Under the pieces are notes generated by a model, which saw only the letters and a list, made by a program, of their open reading frames with translations, was not told the DNA's origin and did no database searches. A stretch of 10,137 nucleotides of DNA from assembly GCA_964640545.1 (NCBI GenBank), contig CAZXHL010000099.1:1-10137 (forward strand), read 5' to 3'. Below, piece by piece: positions 1 through 6,971 of the stretch. Position 1 is the stretch's first letter, and the number at the start of each line of letters is the position of its first letter. The translations under genes were made by a program, and so were the position numbers. The stretch comes from JBGSZX01 sp964640545 (lineage in GTDB: Bacteria > Bdellovibrionota > UBA2428).

Positions 1-50
1 TGATATTTGGATCACGTTTTTTACAACACTTTAGCGCGCACAGTTAACTT

Positions 51-365
51 CTAAAATTCGGAATCGAGCTCTTCGAGCACTGACTCGAGTTCTTCGATGG
101 GAACTTCGTGGTCAAAAGCTCTCGCTAGCGGCATTCCGGTCTCGGCGGCAGAGCGCGCACCATCGGCATCACCCGCTTCGAGCAGACATCTTGCGAGAAA
201 AGCCCAAGCGATGACATAGTCCGGCTTAGCTTCTACGAGTTTTTTGAATTCGGCAGCGGCTTCGAACCACTTGCGCTCGTCCATTAAAGCTTTTGCAAAA
301 GAAAAATGTAGCAACTCATTATCGGGTTCATCATCCAATAACGTTTTCCATTCTTGCGAGTTCAT
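51..365 (-). CDS. Small TPR-repeat protein
   Basis: A 104-residue soluble protein made almost entirely of two tetratricopeptide repeats, at about residues 16-49 and 50-83. They show the usual alternation of small and aromatic positions (for example FAKALMDERKWFEAAAEF, then AWAFLARCLLEAGDADGA). An acidic C-terminal helix follows (residues 86-104, rich in Glu). TPR units are protein-binding scaffolds; the partner cannot be read from the sequence. There is no signal peptide or membrane segment, so it is probably cytoplasmic. The ATG start has no clear Shine-Dalgarno sequence in the AT-rich stretch before it. The gene lies 57 bases downstream of apt on the same strand and is probably the last gene of that operon. 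No convincing terminator is visible in the 50 bases after its stop. The family call is firm; the specific function is unknown. Confidence 0.8.
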   Translation of the reverse strand: MNSQEWKTLLDDEPDNELLHFSFAKALMDERKWFEAAAEFKKLVEAKPDYVIAWAFLARCLLEAGDADGARSAAETGMPLARAFDHEVPIEELESVLEELDSEF

Positions 366-421
366 AAAATATTTTTCAAATCGAACGTGACGGAAATTTG
401 CATCCCAAAAACAGCTAGGGA

Positions 422-970
422 TTACTCCATAGTCATAAGACTATGGGCATTTACATCACCAAGCAGTTCACGGCCATTTAGCGATGAGATCTCAAGGAAG
501 AAAGCTGCTTCCACAACTTCTGCTCCTTGGCTTTCAACAAGCTTTTTGCAGGCAAGAGCTGTGTTTCCAGAGCCCAGAATATCATCAACAATAAGAACCT
601 GTGAACCTGCACGAAGAGATTCCTTGTGCATACTTAGAATTTTAAGGTTGTCGACGTCATGATGATATCCAGCTGGACATTCCTCAGTCACACAATCGTA
701 CGGAAGACTTCCGTATCGTGCGACAGGGACAAACCCTGCGCCAATCTTAGCGGCGAGAGCAGCACCAAACATGTAGCCGCGAGATTCCGGAGACACAACA
801 TAGTCCACCTGGCGTCTTGAGAATCGGCGAGCAAATCGCTCCATTGCTCTTCCAAAATGTAGAGCATCCGAGAGAAGTGGAGTTAAATCATAAAATGTAA
901 CGCCCTCTCGTGGGAAATCACTAAAGGTTCTAACTAACCGCAATCCATCAGTATAATTTTCCGTGCTCAT
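422..970 (-). CDS. apt: Adenine phosphoribosyltransferase
   Basis: Predicted to convert adenine and PRPP into AMP and pyrophosphate in the cytoplasm (purine salvage). The 182 residues fit the usual Apt length. Visible motifs, numbered from this ATG: DFPREGVTFYDLTPLL at 18-33 (the Apt N-terminal block), SPESRGYMFGAALA at 60-73, the flexible-loop region RYGSLPYDCVTEE at 85-97, and the PRPP-binding motif VLIVDDILGSGNT at 125-137 with the Asp pair 129-130. The usual ATGGT after the Asp pair reads GSGNT here, a mild variation. The start is uncertain. An in-frame GTG at base 1000 would add ten residues and has an AAGGA about ten bases upstream, while the ATG at 970 has no clear Shine-Dalgarno. I prefer 970 because it gives the normal spacing to the DFP block. 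The gene sits 81 bases after the M23 peptidase gene. Confidence 0.88.
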   Translation of the reverse strand: MSTENYTDGLRLVRTFSDFPREGVTFYDLTPLLSDALHFGRAMERFARRFSRRQVDYVVSPESRGYMFGAALAAKIGAGFVPVARYGSLPYDCVTEECPAGYHHDVDNLKILSMHKESLRAGSQVLIVDDILGSGNTALACKKLVESQGAEVVEAAFFLEISSLNGRELLGDVNAHSLMTME

Positions 971-1013
971 AGCGCGCACAATAGTGGCGGTGGCTGCCAC
1001 TTACAAGTCATCC

Positions 1014-1032
1014 TTGCCTCAAAATGAGGCAA
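1014..1032 (-). other. Perfect 8-bp hairpin in the leader of apt
   Basis: TTGCCTCA and TGAGGCAA form a perfect 8-base-pair stem around a 3-base loop in the gap between the M23 peptidase gene and apt. On the minus-strand transcript no U-run follows, so it is not a standard terminator in that direction. The right arm runs straight into an AAGGA that could serve the alternative GTG start of apt. A second weaker stem (AGTGGC/GCCACT, 983-1001) follows. It could act in mRNA processing, partial termination or translation control; the sequence does not decide between these. Confidence 0.45.
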
Positions 1033-1051
1033 TATTAGGTTTTTTCGCCCC

Positions 1052-1600
1052 TCAGGGCAGTTGCAAATCTCCAGTTGGGAGAAAAACGAGGGGATCCAAT
1101 GGATCAGCCCCCTTTCGGATCTCAAAATGAAGATGGGGACCGGTGCTTCGGCCAGTATTTCCGGAATAGGCGATTTGGCCACCCTTTGAGACACGAGATC
1201 CTCGCTTTACGAGAGCCCTGGACAGGTGAGCATACACGCTGCTCCATCCTCCACCATGGTTGATGACGACAATAAGCCCGTATCCAGACAAACTTCGGCC
1301 CACATAACTCACGACACCACGCTCTGCAGCATAAACCGGTGTCCCAATTGAAGCTTTGAAATCCAGTCCTTCATGCACTTTTCGGCGGTCTCGCCAGCCA
1401 AACAATGAAACAACTCGGACTGAGGGCCCCCTTAACGGAAGCCCAAAATCAAGCAAAGAGGCTTTTGGATCAGGTAGAGAATCTCGATATTGCTGCGGAG
1501 ACTTCCCCGTCACACAGGCTCCAAGAAAAAGTAGCGTCACCAGAACGCCTACCTTGCGCCCCCACAGAGCAATCACCCTATCCAAACAGCCCCCAAACAT
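1052..1600 (-). CDS. M23 (LytM) peptidase lipoprotein, NlpD-like
   Basis: A 182-residue zinc peptidase predicted to cut peptide cross-links in peptidoglycan in the periplasm. A hydrophobic signal (about residues 16-28) ends in the lipobox LGAC, so Cys29 should be lipidated and the protein membrane-anchored. The LytM domain covers about residues 60-175 with every zinc and catalytic position present: HEGLD (His76, Asp80), YAHL (His125) and GPHLHFE (His156, His158). An intact active site suggests a working endopeptidase rather than a degenerate amidase activator like E. coli NlpD or EnvC. There is no LysM domain, and the protein is about half the length of E. coli NlpD. The ATG lies 3 bases after the surE stop, so the two are co-transcribed and probably translationally coupled. 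A GTG at codon 9 is an alternative start that would still leave a usable signal sequence. Confidence 0.87.
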   Translation of the reverse strand: MFGGCLDRVIALWGRKVGVLVTLLFLGACVTGKSPQQYRDSLPDPKASLLDFGLPLRGPSVRVVSLFGWRDRRKVHEGLDFKASIGTPVYAAERGVVSYVGRSLSGYGLIVVINHGGGWSSVYAHLSRALVKRGSRVSKGGQIAYSGNTGRSTGPHLHFEIRKGADPLDPLVFLPTGDLQLP

Positions 1601-1603
1601 GGA

Positions 1604-2695
1604 CTACTTTTTCTTTCGAGTGGAACTTTTCTTTCGAGCAGATGTTTTCGGTGAAGAGCGCTTCACAGCTTTATTCACAGCTTTAGATGCGCCTGACTTT
1701 GTCTTCGACTTTTTCGAAGTCGCCTTTTGAACCCTAGCCCCAGCTTTCGATCCGGCTTTGGAGCCAGCTTCGGAATCGGCCTTAGCAACGGCCGCAGGCT
1801 TCAAGGCTGCTGCGCGAGCCGCCACTCTCGGCCTTCGACTCTGCAAGCCGCGATGTGAAATCGGAACCGCAACTTTCGCCGTTCCCGCAGATCCTTTTTG
1901 ATGAGGATCCGGAACCCAGCTCGCGAGTGTTTCCATGTAATCATACTGAGTAAGATCAATCCTAAAGGGAGTGATCGAAATAAAATTCTGATCCAAAACT
2001 TCACAATCAGATCCTTCAATTTGCTTGAATCCCGCGTATTTTCCGCCGAGCCAAAAATATTTTTTTCCACGAAAATCATGTCGTGCCTCAACCTTATCCG
2101 TATAAATGCGGAAGCCTTGTCTGGCGACTCGAACACCTTTTACTTTTCCCGCGGGCACGTTTGGAAAGTTAATATTCAACAAACAGCTAGGAGGAATGGG
2201 GTTTTCGACTAAATTTTTCACAAGCTCCACAATGTAGTCAGCAGCCCAATCAAAACTATAGGAACCCTTTTTTCCTGGCTCGTAGTGATAATCGAGCGAG
2301 GCCGCAATCGCAGGAATGTCCATAACGGCGCCTTCCCTAGCAGCAGCGATAGTTCCCGAATAATAAGCGTCATTCCCCAGGTTCACACCACGGTTGATTC
2401 CCGACACAATGATATCTGGCTTATGTTTCATGACATATCGCAACCCCACATAAACACAATCTGCAGGCGTTCCGCTTGTGGCCCACATATCAAGATTTTT
2501 CTCACTCCCAACATGGAAAATTCGAACCGGCTTGTGAAGCGTCAATGCGTGCCCCATCGTTGATTGCTCCCTCTCAGGAGCGACCATGGTGACTTGAGCG
2601 ATACGACTCAAAGCTCGGCCAAGAGCCATAATGCCCTGACTTCCGATTCCGTCGTCATTCGATATTAGGATTCTTAATTTTCTTTTTGGAGGCAT
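1604..2695 (-). CDS. surE: SurE 5'/3'-nucleotidase with basic C-terminal tail
   Basis: SurE is a metal-dependent phosphatase that removes phosphate from nucleoside monophosphates, and in some species trims short polyphosphate or exopolyphosphate. The SurE fold spans about residues 7-260. It has the diagnostic N-terminal LISNDDG (Asp14, Asp15), the metal-site Ser45 in PEREQSTMGHALT, TSGTPADCV at 73-81, and SGINRGVNLGNDAYYSGT from 98 (Asn101). The family is usually about 250 residues; this one is 363. The extra 100 or so residues are low-complexity and very rich in Lys, Ala and Ser, with short GSKA-type repeats and a final KKSSTRKKK, resembling histone-H1-like tails. The ATG at 2695 puts the ISNDDG motif at the normal distance from the N-terminus; an upstream in-frame start would overlap the preceding gene. 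It sits 4 bases after the small membrane-protein gene and 3 before the M23 peptidase gene. Confidence 0.93.
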   Translation of the reverse strand: MPPKRKLRILISNDDGIGSQGIMALGRALSRIAQVTMVAPEREQSTMGHALTLHKPVRIFHVGSEKNLDMWATSGTPADCVYVGLRYVMKHKPDIIVSGINRGVNLGNDAYYSGTIAAAREGAVMDIPAIAASLDYHYEPGKKGSYSFDWAADYIVELVKNLVENPIPPSCLLNINFPNVPAGKVKGVRVARQGFRIYTDKVEARHDFRGKKYFWLGGKYAGFKQIEGSDCEVLDQNFISITPFRIDLTQYDYMETLASWVPDPHQKGSAGTAKVAVPISHRGLQSRRPRVAARAAALKPAAVAKADSEAGSKAGSKAGARVQKATSKKSKTKSGASKAVNKAVKRSSPKTSARKKSSTRKKK

Positions 2696-2699
2696 AATA

Positions 2700-2966
2700 C
2701 TATTCCCAACTTTCTTCTGCCGCTTCAACCTCGACGGATTCTTCTGCTCCAGATGCATCCTCTAAAGGCTCTTGAAGAGCCTGCTCAGAACTGGAAGCCT
2801 GCTTTTCAAGAACTCTCTCCGCAACGGAAGGCGCCTCGGGCCAAACGGCTCCAGGAGTTGACGCCTTTTCCGGCACCGAAGACAGGTGGGCTAAGGCCCC
2901 CAGCCCCAAGGCAAGGAGCAAAACAACAATCAAATCAAAAGCTGATAGGTCTTGGTTGTGTGACAT
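2700..2966 (-). CDS. Small single-pass membrane protein with acidic tail
   Basis: An 88-residue protein that I do not recognise. A short N-terminus (MSHNQDLSAFD) leads into one hydrophobic segment at about residues 12-28. A linker rich in Pro, Ala and Ser and a strongly acidic, Glu-rich C-terminus (about 12 acidic residues between 54 and 88) follow. Few charges flank the hydrophobic segment, so topology is unclear; it may be a signal anchor. The start is the ATG at 2966. An upstream TTG in the same frame would reach into the first codons of the divergent rnr gene and is less likely. There is no Shine-Dalgarno before the ATG. It is the first gene of the minus-strand cluster, with surE starting 4 bases after its stop. 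The reading frame is supported by this tight packing and by its protein-like composition. Confidence 0.65.
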   Translation of the reverse strand: MSHNQDLSAFDLIVVLLLALGLGALAHLSSVPEKASTPGAVWPEAPSVAERVLEKQASSSEQALQEPLEDASGAEESVEVEAAEESWE

Positions 2967-3043
2967 GGGGCATATAGTACCCCGAAGATGCTCAGTTTTC
3001 ACCAGGCTAGGCAAAAAAAGTGCGCTATAACGGATATCAATAT
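2967..3043. promoter_or_regulatory. Divergent promoter region between surE operon and rnr
   Basis: These 77 bases separate two divergent operons and should hold both promoters. For the minus-strand operon the best candidate is GTGAAA (2997-3002) and TACTAT (2974-2979), 17 bases apart. It matches the consensus at 4 of 6 positions in each box and would start transcription within a base or two of the ATG at 2966. For rnr, TATAGT at 2973-2978 is a possible -10 but has only a poor -35 (TTGGTT, 15-base spacer). TATAAC at 3026-3031 lies too close to the start codon and has no -35. The existence of promoters here is likely; the exact boxes are uncertain. Confidence 0.45.
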
Positions 3044-5269
3044 ATGCCAAAAAACTCTAGCCGCGATGGAAACAGCAGTGGAAGCAGAAGCGACAGCAAA
3101 AGCGGAAGCAACAAATCCAAACGCAAAGGCACACCAAGAAGAAACTCGACCCGCAAATCTCAAGCCGAAAAAAGGCTTAGTTCAGGCTCCCTAGAACGCA
3201 AACAAGAACGTGAAGGCGGATTCCGTCCACCTAAACGAATTTCCGCTCCGCAGTTCATTGATGGCCGCATGGATGTTCATCCCGATGGATTCGGATTCCT
3301 AATTCCGTTCAATCATGAAGAACCCAATGTTTATGTCGCCAAAGAAAACTTAAAAGATGTCATGAACCGCGATGAAGTTCGCGTCGAAGTCACACAAAGT
3401 TTTAATGATGGAAAATTCAGAGGGAATGTTGTCGACATTCTCAAGAGACACCAAACCGAGTTCCTAGGTTTCTACCGTCCACATGGCGGCGGTGTGTTGA
3501 TCGTCCCCCTAGAGGCCAAAGATCGAAACCATGTTTTCAAAATGGCACCAAGCCAAAGCTTTGATGTAACGACATTAAAATCCGGCGCAGCCGTGCTTTG
3601 TAAAATCCTCGAATACCCGAGCAAAGTTCCGGGCAAAGCGGAAATCATAAGAACAGTAGAAGATCCGGAATCCGCAGGAATGGACACCCTACGAGTTTTA
3701 CTCGAAGCTTCATGGCCGCGAGAGTTCACAGACTCTGCCAAATCCTATGCCGAGAACCAAGCTCAGCGGTGGGAAGAAAAAGTCAAAGACCGCAGGGACA
3801 TCCGAAAGATTCCCATGGTCACCATCGACGGCCGTGATGCCAGAGACTTTGATGATGCTGTTCACGCCAAACGCGAAGGCAAGACTATCCGCCTGTGGGT
3901 AGCTATTGCAGACGTTTCACTTTTTGTGGAACCAGGCACAGCCCTCGACAAAGAAGCCTTTGAGCGATCTACCAGTGTTTACTTCCCCGACCATGTCACA
4001 CCGATGCTTCCGGAAGTTTTGTCGAATGGAGTATGCTCCCTCAATCCTGACGAGGATCGCCCCTGCATGGTGTGCGAGTGCGTGATCAACGAAAATGGCC
4101 TTGTTCAAAGTTACGAATTCTATGAAGGCCTTATGCGCAGTCACAAACGAATGACTTATGAAATGATGCAAGCCTTCATCGACAAAGAGGAATGGGTTCA
4201 AGACGAAATCAAAGGTCTTGAAGACGGCCTCACAACTCTTATCGATACCTTCCGCATTCTTAACGAAGCCCGAAACAAACGTGGCTCCATTGACCTCGAC
4301 ATCCCAGAAGCTTTTGTCCAGCTCAACAAAGACGGAACCGTTCACGACATCACCTCGCGCGTAAGACTAGACGCTCACCGCTTGATCGAAGAGTGCATGC
4401 TCATCGCCAACCAATGTGCGGCGAAGTTCCTAAAGGATAAGGCTCGCGCGGGAGTCTACCGCGTCCACGAAGAACCAGACGCTAAAAAATCTCGCGAATT
4501 CATCGAGTTCCTATCTCTGCAAGGAATCAACGCCATTGAGATCCTTGGAAAGAAATGGGAACGCAAGCAAAAACAAAAGCACAAACCTGTAGGTAAAGAC
4601 GGAAAAGGCAAAGACCAGGACACTGGCCCTGCGATCAACGATCCTGAAGACTACGCAACATTGCTCAAACGAATTCGCAAAGACCGCGGAGAAGAAGATC
4701 CTGTCGTTCAGGCTTTGCAACCGATGATGCTTCGCACGTTGAAGCAGGCTCGCTACACAACTCAGCCTAAGGGCCACTTTGCCCTTGCAGACAAAGACTA
4801 CACTCACTTCACCTCTCCGATTCGTCGCTACCCTGACCTCATGGTCCATAGACTGATCAAAGAAGGACTTGGTGTAAAGGCTAGCTTTGATCCGGCTGAC
4901 GACTTAGAAAACCGCTGCCAACATTGTTCGGACCAAGAACGCTCAGCTATGGACGCTGAACGCAAACTCATCGACATCAAAAAATGTCGCTTCATGGAAA
5001 ACAAGCTTGGTGAAGAGTTCAATGCTCACGTAACCGGTGTCACTGAAAAAGGCATCTTCTGTCAGATCGAGGGTCACTTTGTTGATGGCCTCATGAATGC
5101 CGATCGATTGATCGCATGGGGCGGCTTCCAATTCAACGCGGCACTCATGTGCTACAAAACATCTGGAAATCGCCAGCTTCACCTCGGACACCGAATCAAA
5201 GTGCGCCTAGCAGCTGTTGACATCAAAATGCGCCGAATCGATTTTGAACCGCTGGAGCTCATTGGATGA
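3044..5269 (+). CDS. rnr: Ribonuclease R (RNB-family 3'-5' exoribonuclease)
   Basis: Degrades structured RNA processively from the 3' end in the cytoplasm (mRNA decay, rRNA quality control). The 741 residues divide as follows: a basic, Ser/Gly/Lys-rich disordered N-terminus (1-68), cold-shock/OB domains (about 69-205), the RNB catalytic domain (about 250-605), and a C-terminal S1 domain (about 656-737). The active-site block IDGRDARDFDDAV supplies Asp262, Asp268, Asp270 and Asp271, spaced as in RNase II (201, 207, 209, 210). HFTSPIRRYPDLMVHR (588-603) carries the conserved Arg594. A lysine-rich insertion (about 504-533) interrupts the RNB domain. Unlike E. coli RNase R there is no N-terminal helix-turn-helix and no lysine-rich tail after S1. 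The ATG at 3044 has a GGA nine bases upstream; an in-frame GTG at 3020 is a less likely start. The stop overlaps the start of the next gene by four bases. Confidence 0.95.
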   Translation: MPKNSSRDGNSSGSRSDSKSGSNKSKRKGTPRRNSTRKSQAEKRLSSGSLERKQEREGGFRPPKRISAPQFIDGRMDVHPDGFGFLIPFNHEEPNVYVAKENLKDVMNRDEVRVEVTQSFNDGKFRGNVVDILKRHQTEFLGFYRPHGGGVLIVPLEAKDRNHVFKMAPSQSFDVTTLKSGAAVLCKILEYPSKVPGKAEIIRTVEDPESAGMDTLRVLLEASWPREFTDSAKSYAENQAQRWEEKVKDRRDIRKIPMVTIDGRDARDFDDAVHAKREGKTIRLWVAIADVSLFVEPGTALDKEAFERSTSVYFPDHVTPMLPEVLSNGVCSLNPDEDRPCMVCECVINENGLVQSYEFYEGLMRSHKRMTYEMMQAFIDKEEWVQDEIKGLEDGLTTLIDTFRILNEARNKRGSIDLDIPEAFVQLNKDGTVHDITSRVRLDAHRLIEECMLIANQCAAKFLKDKARAGVYRVHEEPDAKKSREFIEFLSLQGINAIEILGKKWERKQKQKHKPVGKDGKGKDQDTGPAINDPEDYATLLKRIRKDRGEEDPVVQALQPMMLRTLKQARYTTQPKGHFALADKDYTHFTSPIRRYPDLMVHRLIKEGLGVKASFDPADDLENRCQHCSDQERSAMDAERKLIDIKKCRFMENKLGEEFNAHVTGVTEKGIFCQIEGHFVDGLMNADRLIAWGGFQFNAALMCYKTSGNRQLHLGHRIKVRLAAVDIKMRRIDFEPLELIG

Positions 5270-6933
5270 ATGTTCTCACCCGAGTCCAACAAGTCCGCCT
5301 TGCCGTTAAAAACGTAGGACGGATGAGAGAGATTGCCACCACGATGGGGCAATTTGGATTCAACACGCTTCTCGACAGAATTGGACTTGGAAGATTTGCC
5401 TCCTCCAAAAACCTCTCGGTAAGTGTCGACACACCCCTCCCCATCCGTCTGAGACTTTTGTGTGAGAAACTTGGACCGACCTTCATCAAGCTAGGACAAG
5501 TTCTCTCTAGTAGACCAGACCTCATCCCGGCAGAGATCCTCGAAGAACTCGTGCACCTACAAGATGATGTAGAGCCCGTTTCCATCTTAGAAATTCAACC
5601 CGTGATCGAAAGATCACTGGGGCGCAAGTTAAACGAGTGTTTCGCGAGCTTCGACACGGAACCCATGGCAACGGCTAGCATTGCCCAAGTCCATGCCGCA
5701 AGAAGCCTTGAAGGCGACGATGTCGTCGTCAAAGTTATTAAGCCCAATGTCCACAAGCTCATCACACAAGATCTAGAAATCTTGGAGATGATCGCGAATC
5801 TTATTGAGACTTATATTCCTGAAGTCAAAGTTTTCAGACCTCGAGCCATCGTCACGGAATTCAAACGCTCACTCCTGGCTGAAACAGATTTTGAACGAGA
5901 GTTTTTCAACATCAAAAACTACAGGGAAAACTTCGCAGACTCTGACTTCCTCTATATTCCCAAGCCCTACGCGGATCTCTCCACCAAAGAAGTTCTCACC
6001 ATGGAGCGCATTCGAGGCATCAAGCTTTCGAACCTGGCGGAAATTCGCGCCATGGGTACAGACACGAGAGAGGTGCTCGCAAGAGGTATGGATGCGTTTT
6101 ACAAGTCCATCATGATCGATGGACTATTCCATAGCGACCCTCACGGAGGAAATATCTTCGTCCTTCCCGATGGACGCATGGCCCTCGTTGACTTTGGTTC
6201 GGTGGGATACCTCTCAGACTCTTCAAAGCGAGCCGTAGTCAGCATGTTCCTCGCGCTGCTGGCACAAGATTACGAATGGCTTGTGCAAGAATACGTGCAG
6301 CTTTCTCCCGCCTCGCAAGGAACACGCACATCGCGCACCATGGACGCGCTTTCAGAGGAAATCTACAACCTCTTCTCGCCCTACCACGGCCGCCCTCTTC
6401 GATCGATTCCATCAGGAAAGCTATTGATGGATGCGTCCTCACTCGCACTCAAGCATCAAGTTGTGTTGCCTGCAGACTTAGTGATGGTATTCAAAAGCAT
6501 CATGACCCTTGAGGGGCTGGCTCGAGAAATGGATCCAGACTTCGACTTGGTATCGGCAGGCGCAGGCTACGCCAAGAACGTTTTAAAAACTTTATATAAG
6601 CCCGAGTATCTTCTTAAAGAAATTGCCTTTACAGGAAGGGACACGCTCAACTTCGTAAGACACTTCCCCAGGCAAGCGGCGGAGATCACTCGTCAGATTG
6701 AATGTGGTGATCTAAAGCTCAATATTGATTTCAACAACGCCAAAGTCCTTGCCGACGCCCAGGTCAAAGGCTTTAGCATCCTAGGCCAGAGTGTTGTCGC
6801 AGCAGCCGTACTCATTGTCGCTGCCAACGTAAGTTCTGATATCGCGCTACCACATTGGGCTCTCATTAGCATGTGGACCATCGCGATTGTATTCACCACC
6901 TGGACCGGCTGGCGCAGCTTCCGCGCAAAGTAG
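5266..6933 (+). CDS. ubiB: UbiB/AarF (ABC1) family atypical kinase
   Basis: A 555-residue member of the UbiB/ABC1/ADCK family: inner-membrane kinase-like ATPases needed for ubiquinone synthesis or lipid and quinone handling. E. coli UbiB is about the same length. Visible in order: the family-defining KxGQ motif (FIKLGQVLSSRPDLIP, Lys75-Gln78), the Ala-containing nucleotide loop TASIAQVH (136-143), the ATP lysine in VVVKVIKP (Lys156), the ExD motif (Glu206, Asp208), the catalytic loop HSDPHGGN (Asp291, Asn296; the usual second Pro is Gly), and DFG (309-311). Two hydrophobic segments at the C-terminus (about 503-521 and 530-547) match UbiB topology. It begins with ATG inside the rnr stop (ATGA), so translation is probably coupled to rnr. 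Which quinone it serves cannot be told, as no other quinone gene is in view; the symbol is by family resemblance. Confidence 0.9.
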   Translation: MNVLTRVQQVRLAVKNVGRMREIATTMGQFGFNTLLDRIGLGRFASSKNLSVSVDTPLPIRLRLLCEKLGPTFIKLGQVLSSRPDLIPAEILEELVHLQDDVEPVSILEIQPVIERSLGRKLNECFASFDTEPMATASIAQVHAARSLEGDDVVVKVIKPNVHKLITQDLEILEMIANLIETYIPEVKVFRPRAIVTEFKRSLLAETDFEREFFNIKNYRENFADSDFLYIPKPYADLSTKEVLTMERIRGIKLSNLAEIRAMGTDTREVLARGMDAFYKSIMIDGLFHSDPHGGNIFVLPDGRMALVDFGSVGYLSDSSKRAVVSMFLALLAQDYEWLVQEYVQLSPASQGTRTSRTMDALSEEIYNLFSPYHGRPLRSIPSGKLLMDASSLALKHQVVLPADLVMVFKSIMTLEGLAREMDPDFDLVSAGAGYAKNVLKTLYKPEYLLKEIAFTGRDTLNFVRHFPRQAAEITRQIECGDLKLNIDFNNAKVLADAQVKGFSILGQSVVAAAVLIVAANVSSDIALPHWALISMWTIAIVFTTWTGWRSFRAK

Positions 6934-6971
6934 AGCTATCATCAGCACTTCAATTATGAATCAAGAATGAG

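Noticed and set aside
33..980. Ten-base repeat AGCGCGCACA at 33-42 and 971-980
   Set aside because: Only two copies with no shared flanking sequence; one lies just before the apt ATG and the other after the TPR gene stop. Too short to separate from chance.
3026..3031. TATAAC as the -10 box of rnr
   Set aside because: No -35 at a sensible distance, and it would start transcription beyond the GGA that best explains translation of the ATG at 3044.
3917..4345. A 142-codon minus-strand open frame inside rnr
   Set aside because: It lies opposite the RNB catalytic domain, whose motifs are unmistakable; the minus-strand translation has no family features and is a shadow of the real frame.
6934..6971. 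A terminator between the convergent ubiB and exported-protein genes
   Set aside because: The 38 bases contain only a 4-bp TTCA/TGAA stem with no T-run.
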